From Bathynomus jamesi (lineage: Eukaryota; Arthropoda; Malacostraca; Isopoda; Cirolanidae): 64,000 nucleotides of DNA. Shown here in pieces: positions 56,249-64,000 of this stretch (positions within the stretch are counted from its first letter, which is position 1; the number at the start of each line of letters is the position of its first letter). The notes beneath the pieces are model-generated. The model saw only the letters and a list, made by a program, of their open reading frames with translations, ran no database searches and had not been told where the DNA came from. The translations under genes were made by a program, and so were the position numbers. The stretch is from positions 199,001 to 263,000 of the forward strand of contig JAJOZX010005785.1 of NCBI GenBank assembly GCA_023014485.1. Reading direction: 5' to 3'.

Positions 56249-59200
56249 TAGGGTGGAGCGAAAAATACTTTTTTTCTAGTATGAAGTTCTAATAGTGATT
56301 AAAAGTTGCATTTAGTGGACGATATATACCTGCCAAAATATGAGTTCATTTGTTTAATATTTCAGCTGCCACCAGTGGGCTAAAGTTAACACAATTTTGG
56401 GTAAAAAGGAAAAAAATGCTTCTATTTTAGGTTTATCAAACTATTATAAAATGTTATCTTAGAATTATCTAATAGTTTGATTAAGATTCTTAAATGATAA
56501 GAATTCATTTTGTAAAAATGCCTTTTCATATGCTTAATATCTTCAGCTGCCACAAGAGGGCTGAAGTTAACTTAAAAATGACAATTAAGTATGATTCTGT
56601 ATTTACTTGAAAAAGGGAACAGTAATAAATTAGGATGTCTCTCCTCCTTTATACTGGCTTGAGACAGTTAAGAAACGTTATTTCGTGCCTTAGCGGAGTT
56701 ACCACCCTTTCCCCAACCAACCTCCCTCTAGAAAGGGTTCTTGCTGAAGACTATTTAGTAATTTGCTTTTGTGTCAAATTTTGGCTGTTTTTTCCTTGAT
56801 TCTAATGTAGCACGAATCCAACCGTCTCTGTTTGTAGGTCCGCAGACTGATCCAGCAGCGTCTGTAACGAGCTTGACGCATCTCTCTACGGCTTGTGTAT
56901 GACATGGAAACTGAAATAATTCTGAATGAAGAGTAGTACCATGTTTGATGCATGATTCAATATCATCAAGAGAAACTCCTTTGGTTATCGGTGGTTCTGC
57001 TATCTGAAAATCTTGCCACATAATGAGATCTGTATAGTCTTTGACATAAAAATTTATTTCTGGCACCTTAAAATACCTGATAACATCTGTTTCTTGAATG
57101 CATGCCCTTGCTTTTATGATACGCCTAAATCCCAACTGACGCACATGCTCCCTTTCATCAGCTATCATTGCAATGAGAATGTTTTCTTGATTTGCGTAAT
57201 ATGCATTTCGCTGAATGACTGAGTCATGTACTCTCCTAAGCTCTTCACGGAGATACCGGCTTCTTGCAATCATATGCCACATATGTTTAGCACCATATTG
57301 GCATAATGGTTTACGCTTTATCTGAAACCACATTGGTGCGTATACCCTAACAATGAAAGTAGCTAATTCTTGTAAATTGCCTGAAGGATTCTCTGTGCTT
57401 GCATATAACCGCAGAGTCCTGTTTGCTGTGGTGAGCCACCTTGAATGTGATATATTGCCTGGACTCTTATGACTAAGACTCTTTGAGAATGTTCCACTTG
57501 ATATAGCCTTGTGAATTTCAAGAAGGTATTTCTGGTCAGTACTTATGTCATCTACATCAACTTCACACATGTCCTCTTGAATTTCAATGGGTTTGAAGTT
57601 AACTATGGGAAGCTTTTCACAGTCTGAAAGTGCTCGGCCAATTTCTCCTGAAAATGCTCTTGGTCCAGTAGTGGTACCATCCAAGCGATGAAACAGATGG
57701 CGCAATGGAAGTTCATTAAGGTGTAAAAGGCATATCAGCCACTGCAATGGCTTATTAAAGGCTTCTTCCAGTAATCTTATTGTGCCTCCAATACTACCAG
57801 TGTTAACCACTGTCGAATCACAGAAAACTGCAACGATGTTCCCTATATCAGCATTCCTTTCTTTCAAGCAATTCACTAGCGCTGTGCAAATGTATTTAGC
57901 TTTGCCACTGGAAGGTGTCACATGTGCAAAGTACAGAGAGTGTGGTTCAGATATTATGCTGATATGCTCTTCGCGTTTGGTTCTTTGGTGGTTAGAGCCA
58001 TCACTCTCCTGGACTTGAATCATTGTTTCATCCTTTCTGCCATCAAAGTATAATCCCCGCATGGTTTTTGGCTCTCCTATCTGCTGTAGTTCCTTTCTCT
58101 GTTTTTGTCTTTCACGTCTTAGCTTACTTCTGTCTATAATATTCCCTTTGTCTTCGGGAGTAACAATTTTAAGATCTGCCAATACTGCAGAAGCAATAGC
58201 AGCCCCAGCTCTGTCCGACATTTTAAATCTATCACAAGTAATTGCTAATGAAGGCAGTGGCTCACGCATCTGTTGTTCTGATATTACATATTGAGTCGAG
58301 GTTGTATCTTCCTCATTATCTTCAGATATCTCTTCTAGTTGTTGAAGTTCACTTGTCTCTGTTTCGATTTGTAAGTTGGACGTATTGGTTATAGCAGCAC
58401 TAGTTGTTTGTGAGTATTCCAGACGTGCTTTTTCCATTTCCTTTCGATGTTCTCTTGCTTGTAATCGTCTTGTGTGTGCTATGTCAATGCTTCCTATCAC
58501 CATTATTCTGCGTGTTCGTTGGTCATTTAAAAAATCCTGCTCTTTTGGAGGGACTTTCTTACTCTTTTCACATGAGCATCTCCTAAACTCCTTACATTTG
58601 CAGGTGCAGATGTCAAACAAAGTGCATTTTGAAGAGTTTTCAAATTCTTCAAGCTGATTTTTGAACTTAGGCTGATCCTTGCGTGACTTGTATGGCTTTA
58701 ATAAGGACCTGTATTTATCATGGTACACTCGCATCATCTGTAAAATGCGTGTATGTGAAACTATTGGCAAAGAGGCCTTCTTCCAAATATTTTCTACCTT
58801 TTTGGAAACTGCCTCTGCTATTTCAAAAAATGAAGGCTCCTTGTTATTCATCTGCTCCTTCACTAAATGTTTTGTGAACAGGTAATCTTTCATAATGCAG
58901 TTATAAGTTGGTAGTTGCATATCACTCATCTCACAAGGTACTTCAAATATGGCACACTTCATATGTTCTCTAGTGAAATGTTTATATTTATTATTTGATG
59001 CCGTAATATTTTTAAGAAAAATTCACAATCACAAAATATCCTGTGACATCAAAACATTATATAATTAATATATATAATATATTTTATAAGTATATATAAT
59101 ATATTATATAAATATATAATATATTATATAAATAAACTAAAATTATATAATACATTATAACAAGCATTTTATAATAAAATCAATATTATCTCTATAAATC

Positions 59201-59743
59201 ACTTTAAAATAAAGTTTTATAATATTCCGATCATATTAAAAAACTCTCCGATCAACTGAGCGACTAGGCCTACTACCTAAGAAGACAAGTGTTAACACAC
59301 TGTTCTAATGACTCACAGAAAGAAATTCCTTCACACCAAAACCCTCCCCCACAACCCTCCCCAAACCCTCCCCCACAACATTCAGTGTAGTCTCAACATG
59401 ACTCAGTTACTCTAAATTGTGTTAACTTCAGCTCTCTTGTGGCAGCTGAAGATATTAAGCATATGAAAAGGCATTTTTACAAAACAAATTCCTATCATTT
59501 AAGAATCTTAATCAATCTATTAGATAATTCTAAGATAAAATTTTATAATAGTTTGACAAACCTAAAATAGAAGCATTTTTTTCCTTTTTACACAAAATTG
59601 TGTTAAATTTAGCCCCCTGGTGGCAGCTGGAAATTTTAAACAAATGAACTCATATTTTGGCAGGCATATTTCGTCCACTAAATGCAACTTTTAATCACTA
59701 TTAGAACTTCATACTAGAAAAAAGTATTTTTCGCTCCACCCTA
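56249..59743 (-). mobile_element. E6: apparently intact hAT-like transposon
   Basis: Perfect 8-bp duplication ATGACCAT (56241-56248 and 59744-59751). TIRs are 323 bp at both ends (56249-56571, 59421-59743), nearly identical, beginning TAGGGTGGAGCGAAAAATAC. Each TIR holds two CAGCTGCCAC boxes; the outer one sits 113-114 bp inside the end, where the other copies have the TAGAGG motif. One uninterrupted transposase ORF. Length 3495 bp. High TIR identity suggests recent insertion. Confidence 0.92.
56755..58962 (-). CDS. E6 hAT-like transposase, intact 735 aa, single exon
   Basis: The predicted protein has an N-terminal domain (~15-100), a Cys-rich, probably metal-binding cluster (residues 113-131: C113, C119, C121, C123, C129, C131), a basic/charged linker, SDRAGAA (~249), YFDGRKD with D307, FCDSTVVNTG with D382, CLLH (C411, H414), HSRWL (R508, W509) and AVERCVKL with E693. 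The D382-E693 gap of about 310 residues resembles the D-to-E gap with inserted domain in hAT transposases. It is the intron-less relative of E2. Expected role: cut-and-paste transposition generating 8-bp duplications. The start at 58962 is the first Met; MSDMQLP twelve codons in is an alternative. Confidence 0.85.
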   Translation of the reverse strand: MKCAIFEVPCEMSDMQLPTYNCIMKDYLFTKHLVKEQMNNKEPSFFEIAEAVSKKVENIWKKASLPIVSHTRILQMMRVYHDKYRSLLKPYKSRKDQPKFKNQLEEFENSSKCTLFDICTCKCKEFRRCSCEKSKKVPPKEQDFLNDQRTRRIMVIGSIDIAHTRRLQAREHRKEMEKARLEYSQTTSAAITNTSNLQIETETSELQQLEEISEDNEEDTTSTQYVISEQQMREPLPSLAITCDRFKMSDRAGAAIASAVLADLKIVTPEDKGNIIDRSKLRRERQKQRKELQQIGEPKTMRGLYFDGRKDETMIQVQESDGSNHQRTKREEHISIISEPHSLYFAHVTPSSGKAKYICTALVNCLKERNADIGNIVAVFCDSTVVNTGSIGGTIRLLEEAFNKPLQWLICLLHLNELPLRHLFHRLDGTTTGPRAFSGEIGRALSDCEKLPIVNFKPIEIQEDMCEVDVDDISTDQKYLLEIHKAISSGTFSKSLSHKSPGNISHSRWLTTANRTLRLYASTENPSGNLQELATFIVRVYAPMWFQIKRKPLCQYGAKHMWHMIARSRYLREELRRVHDSVIQRNAYYANQENILIAMIADEREHVRQLGFRRIIKARACIQETDVIRYFKVPEINFYVKDYTDLIMWQDFQIAEPPITKGVSLDDIESCIKHGTTLHSELFQFPCHTQAVERCVKLVTDAAGSVCGPTNRDGWIRATLESRKKQPKFDTKANY

Positions 59744-60003
59744 ATGACCATATTATTGAACTGATTAGGCCTGAGTCTCCAGAATAGCGTGGTAAAGTAA
59801 TGAAACTACATTTGTAGGCAACCTGGGACCTCAAGCGTAAATTGAGTTCTTTACTAATTATGACAATAATTTTGGGTGGGGTGGCACTCCTCTAATATTT
59901 CAAATTAACTCAAATTTCTGTGGTGGCCTTTCCTTAACAGTATTAACAATATTAAAGGGTAAGACATTATAATTTAAAAAAAAAATTTTTTTGGACCAGT
60001 CTA

Positions 60004-60040
60004 ATATATATACTGTATATATATATATATATATATATAC

Positions 60041-60076
<36 letters not shown>
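60004..60076. repeat. (TA)n/(TG)n microsatellite
   Basis: Compound tract between E5 and a foldback. Confidence 0.95.
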
Positions 60077-60105
60077 CAAACTTAGAATGGTCCCCTAAGA
60101 AACTT

Positions 60106-60479
60106 ATATGTTAAACACAGACAGTGCATGGAACAAGGAACTCTTCTGGGAAATTACATCCACTTTAGTTCGAATAAGTAATGATAAATGACAAATACTA
60201 TAGTTTTTTCTTTTTTTTTCATGATGGAAAGCCCAACGTGGGTACCGGGTTACTCGCAAAGAGGCCCAAAATATAGCTTCCCTCACCAGCTATCCTATCT
60301 GCTTTGCAGATAGCTGGTGAGGGAAGCTATATTTTGGGCCCCTTTGCTCGGCCTCTTTGTCTGGGCTTTCCATCATGAAAAAGAAAAACTGTAGTGTTTG
60401 TCATTTATCATTACTTATTCGAGCTATAGTGGATGTAATTTCCCAGAAGAGTTCCTTGTTCCATGCACGGTCTGACTTT

Positions 60480-60487
<8 letters not shown>
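60106..60487. mobile_element. 382-bp foldback element
   Basis: Left arm (ATATGTTAAA..., TGCATGGAACAAGGA, CTTCTGGGAAATTAC, CATGATGGAAAGCCC, GCTTCCCTCACC) is mirrored by the right arm. Centre near 60298 (TCTGCTTTGCAGA). A half copy lies at 30116-30300. Long imperfect stem; no ORF. Confidence 0.85.

Positions 60488-60524
<37 letters not shown>
60483..60524. repeat. (TA)n microsatellite
   Basis: TA tract between the foldback and a MITE. Confidence 0.9.
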
Positions 60525-60527
<3 letters not shown>

Positions 60528-61120
60528 GAGCGGATCCAGGGAGGGTAGTCTAGGGGGCACCAAACAGACATCATGCCGAGTATTTTGTTTGATCCACATT
60601 TTTTTATATAACATACGCTTCACCCAACATGCCGTGAGGTAGCAACAGAAAACAGGCTTCCTGTTCCTGTGCGTGAGCTGAAAGGTATAAAAAAACTCAC
60701 GCTCCCCTAAAGGGATGATCCACATTTAAGTTATATTATAATGTATACGTAGGCCCTAGTTTTCAATGGTGTGATAGTGACTGTTGCACAAAGAAATATT
60801 TTTTTAAAGCCATAATAAAGAAAACATGAAAATAATATGATTACAAATAAAATATCAAATTCTGTGCATTTCATTTCAGTTGTGATCATGTAATACTTAC
60901 AGTATTATGCAATACTTACTGTAATACTTACAGTATACAGTATACAGTATTTCTGTATTATAATAAACATTTCACAAGTAATGCATATTATATACACCTA
61001 ATTACAGTATCTTTATCTGGGGGTCACTTGTCGGACAAAACGTTCACAAGTTCATTCGTCCTTTGGGGATCTATCCTATCGGGGGAACGTGCTCCCTATG
61101 CCCCCCTGGATCCGCCCATG
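60525..61120. mobile_element. ~600-bp hAT-like MITE
   Basis: Ends CAGGAGCGGATCCAGGG and, inverted, CATGGGCGGATCCAGGG; CAGGGGCGGATCC-type ends are typical of hAT MITEs. TA-rich flanks hide the duplication. No ORF; contains short ACAGTATAC repeats at 60900-60950. Confidence 0.65.
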
Positions 61121-61359
61121 TGTATATATACTGTATATATTTTGGGTTACCTTTCTTATTTACAGTTAAATCACACAGACATAATAGACAATAACAGATA
61201 TGCAAGCGTTTCATTGTCATGAAAATGACGAAGAGAATGTGGCGGTAATTGAAGATGTTGAGCAGTGGTTGAAAAGGTTGCACACTGCACAGTGATTAAC
61301 GAGACTGCAGGTTTGGACAGAAGCTGGTCTCTTACGACAGGTTTCAATATATATATATA
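61121..61359. other. Possible transposase tail, otherwise unassigned
   Basis: The plus-strand frame near 61205-61290 (FHCHENDEENVAVIEDVEQW) loosely resembles a mariner C-terminal region. Not secure. Confidence 0.25.
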
Positions 61360-61369
61360 TTAGTGGTGT

Positions 61370-62667
61370 ACAGTGATGTAGCGGATGTCATTTTTTTCAC
61401 ATCCGCGGATGCGGATGAGGATGTTTGATTTCAACATCCGCGGATGCGGATGCGGATGTCTACATTTTCGTTATTTTTTAGGATATATTCGAGATTTGTT
61501 GTGTTTAACGTATATAATAAGTTATTATATAGAGAGCTGTAGCTATAATGTAGTATAATTGATTAATTGTACAATAATTGCTGTACTTTTCTCTGAACAT
61601 ATAAAATAATATCAAACATCTAACTAATATAGAAATCAATTAGTGAATTCGTCTGCAAATAAATTCGTTATATTTTGTTGAGTTTCAGCCACAATTAGAA
61701 ACCATAATTGTGTTACCAGGATGCGGGACGTGAACCCAACTCAAATGCACCCCACCGTCCTCTTTCCCCAACCCCACCCTTATAGAAAGAGATCTTTAAT
61801 TAGCTTGATAACTATTTATATTAAGTTTAAAGTTTTATTAGGCATATTTATAAATGAGTAATTAAAATAAAGTAAACTAAGATGTTCATCGTTTAATGTT
61901 CAAACTTAATTATAGGAAGGTTATGCTTAAGGAACATTAACTTTTCTGCCTTTTCTGCTGCCAATCTGTTTCTCTTTTCATCATATATTAATCCAGCACT
62001 GCTAAATAATCTCTCGCTTGGTACGTTTGTTGGAGGACAGGCTAAATGTTTCCTTGCAAGTTTACTCAAGTATGGATAGATATTCTGCGTATTTTTCCAC
62101 CAACTAATAGGATTGTCACATGCAACCAGGCGTTTTTCTTGGTGATAGCTCTCGATCATTTTTACTACATCTTTTGACATCGCGTAGGTCTCGTCATTGC
62201 TGCTTGACTCAAGAAACTGAGAGACAGATTCTGTGATAGATTTGCTTGTTGAAGGTGTTGGTTCTGTCACTGAAACTTTTATTCTTTTCATGGGTGGCGA
62301 AGCGACAGATTCAAGAGATTGAAACTCTTCAACTGCTTTGCCAAGTGATGATTTAACTCGTTCTAATGTACTAGGTGAAAATAACTTAGCTTTGTAACGT
62401 GGATCTAAGTAGGTTGCAAGAGAGTAACTTCATACAAGAACAGCCTCTCGTCTTGTCGCTTGCATCACTTTTGCGCACAATGAACTAGTTCTATTAATAT
62501 AGTAGAATTTGATAATTTCTGCTTATTAATGACGTTTTATCTCAACGGTCCACATCCGCACGACATCCGCAGTCCAAAGTGCGGATGCGGGCGCGGATGC
62601 GGATGCGAGAAAATGTGCGGATGTTCCGCGGATGCGGATGCGGATGCGGATGTGACCTACATCACTA
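61370..62667 (-). mobile_element. Nested hAT element, internally deleted
   Basis: Ends CAGTGATGTAG and, inverted, TAGTGATGTAG; perfect 8-bp duplication GTGGTGTA (61362-61369, 62668-62675). Both subterminal regions have tandem GCGGAT hexamers (61402-61460, 62575-62650). Encodes only the transposase C-terminus. Confidence 0.9.
61893..62291 (-). pseudogene. hAT transposase C-terminal dimerisation domain
   Basis: Canonical hATC signature: PISWWKNTQNIYPYLSKLAR, LACPPTNVPSERLFSSAG and RNRLAAEKAEKLMFLKHN. N-terminal BED finger and most of the catalytic core are absent (deleted). This is an ordinary hAT and gives a useful contrast with the divergent E1-E6 proteins. Confidence 0.9.
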
Positions 62668-63489
62668 GTGGTGTACCGATTCGTCGGCATCGGCATCGGC
62701 CAAATTTAGCCGATTCTCTTACGATTATTTTAAATTTAAAAATTTTCATTACAACACAAAATCTATTTTATAGAAAATTGAACATACCAAAAATACTATT
62801 TATGATAATTTATACTCACTTCAAAGTGTAATTATATACAAATATTTTACACCAAAAAGGCAAGGCGTAATAAGTTAAGTTGCCCATAAATTTACATTTT
62901 CTCAAACTAATTAATCTCTAAATATTATGAACTATTATAATCTCCTCTATGTTAATAATAATTCTGTAAATTCTGTATGAAGTTGTACGCTTTATAATTT
63001 ATATATTAAACCATCTTATTATGTTTACTTTATTTTAAGCATTTTAATAATTTTATAAACCTAAATTGTATATCCATTTTTTTTTATTCAAGTTGACCAC
63101 CAGGGACTCGAAATTTTAATGAAAAATTTTGTTGTTGTTTACATTGTTGAAGAAAGAAAATACCTTCAACATTGGGAAAAACCAATTACTTTAAATAATA
63201 GTATTTAATTTATGAAACTAAAATAAAATTATTTTATTATATTATTGAGTAATAAAACTATTTAACATCATTTTAGCTACAGTATATGAGTAACAAATTT
63301 TGATAGCATATATTGAAATAAAAGCATTTTAACAAATTTGAAATGCAAAAATATGAAAATTGAAAGTTTTCGCATTAGATTAGTAAAATTTAGGAAATTT
63401 ATGAAGGGAATTGATTTTTTAAAATATAGGCAATTAATCGGCATCGGCACTGGTATCGACAGATTTTCATGGAATCGGTACATCACTTA

Positions 63490-64000
63490 TATATATATAC
63501 CCGATCAGACATTTTTCTGCTTCTTTCTGAATTGTTCATTTTCACCAAGGTCAAGTTTTTCGCACCATCTTGGACCTACAGTTTAAAGTTGAATCGAAGC
63601 ACGACCCACCAAAATTATATGAAATTATAAAGTCCTTGCTCGGACTCGGTTTCGAAAATCAAATTATGTTACTGAATAGGAATACATCCGTACTTATGTA
63701 ATGTCGCGTACTTACAGTATGAAGTTACTGCATAAACACTCTCATCATCACCATCATCACTCGGCGGATTTCAGCAATTTTGTTTAAATTCTGTTCATAA
63801 TGTTCTTAACTTCAGCACATTCACAAATTATATTTATATATTCTACATTTACCACGTTATTTACCTATAAATTACTGTGCTTAAGCTATGGATAATTACA
63901 GGCAATCATAAAAATATGCGTGTTCGTACAGTAGTATGAACTCAAAATGTATGAGTGCAATGCAATTGCAATTGTTGCATAATGGTGCAAGAGTGCCACT
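63490..64000. other. Nothing recognised
   Basis: AT-rich; ends with short CATCATCAC and GCAATTGCAATT repeats (63745-63765, 63960-63980). The stretch CAGCACATTCACAAATT near 63814 weakly recalls the 5545-5712 repeat. Confidence 0.4.

Larger units (their letters stand above)
53577..60003 (-). mobile_element. E5: hAT-like transposon hosting E6
   Basis: Ends TAGATTGGTCCAA and, inverted, TAGACTGGTCCAA; TGTCTTACCC recurs inside both ends. The 8-bp duplication ATATATAT is present at 53569-53576 and 60004-60011, but both edges are TA repeats. Subterminal ATATT(T)A-AG-AGTGCC lies about 125 and 109 bp inside. Without E6 it is about 2.92 kb. Confidence 0.8.
61360..63489. mobile_element. Outer hAT MITE carrying a nested hAT
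   Basis: Ends (T)AGTGGTGTACCGATTC (split at 61369/62676 by the nested element) and, inverted, AAGTGATGTACCGATTCC at 63470-63489. GGCATCGGC boxes lie inside both ends. TA tracts flank it. Interior AT-rich, no ORF. Confidence 0.7.

Overview
This window looks like a stretch of arthropod nuclear genome, most likely a crustacean. The evidence is an interstitial run of the arthropod telomere repeat TTAGG (18377-18404), very abundant (TA)n and (CA)n microsatellites, spliced transposase genes with GT-AG introns, and a mix of CR1/L2-like LINEs, Penelope-like elements, DD41D and DD34D mariners and hAT elements. Taxon is an inference. I recognise no host gene, rRNA, tRNA or CRISPR array: nearly all explainable sequence is nested mobile elements.

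The main discovery candidate is a family of six transposons, called E1-E6 here: E1 1321-4745, E2 13632-17269, E3 36883-42489, E4 38094-41637 inside E3, E5 53577-60003, and E6 56249-59743 inside E5. They encode large divergent transposases of about 735-765 aa. Shared landmarks in order are DGK/DGR, (C/V)FxDxxxxNTG, CxxH, RW and AER, matching the D, D, CxxH, RW, E layout of hAT transposases. Two sublineages exist: E1/E3/E4/E5 and E2/E6. Most ends begin TAGGGTG, TAGAYTGG or TAAGRTAGG. Five of the six have 8-bp target duplications, all fitting nTnnnnAn. A motif like ATATTTAGAGGTTGC lies about 110-125 bp inside both ends of every copy. E6 (intact 735-aa ORF, 323-bp TIRs) and E4 (open five-exon gene, 764 aa) look potentially autonomous. 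E1, E2, E3 and E5 are broken.

Layout: 1-5.5 kb is a minus-strand LINE split by E1 and a foldback element. 5.5-9.6 kb holds a LINE 3' end, an intact DD41D mariner, a mariner-derived foldback and a decayed mariner. 9.6-17.5 kb is a minus-strand LINE with a CCCH zinc-finger ORF1, split by a hAT MITE and E2. 18-19.7 kb is a second DD41D mariner with a nested MITE carrying the TTAGG run. 20-25.1 kb is an L2-like LINE. 25.2-28.7 kb is a Penelope-like element with head-to-head copies. 28.8-30.3 kb holds a MITE, a possible solo LTR and half of a foldback. 30.5-36.8 kb is a CR1-like LINE with esterase ORF1, invaded by a DD37E element and carrying a 1084-bp tandem duplication. 36.9-42.5 kb is E3 with E4 and a hAT MITE nested in it. 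43-46.5 kb has a DD34D mariner, a Penelope fragment, a transposase tail and a foldback. 46.9-53.5 kb is an RTE-like LINE split by an LTR-like element (5-bp duplication GATGG) that carries a 1.1-kb minisatellite. 53.6-60 kb is E5 with E6 nested. 60-63.5 kb is a foldback, a hAT-like MITE and a hAT nested in a hAT MITE.

Most ORFs are relics. Those intact by eye are the 6625-7716 mariner transposase, the E6 transposase and the E4 transposase after splicing. (TA)n tracts repeatedly abut element ends, so they appear to act as preferred landing sites.
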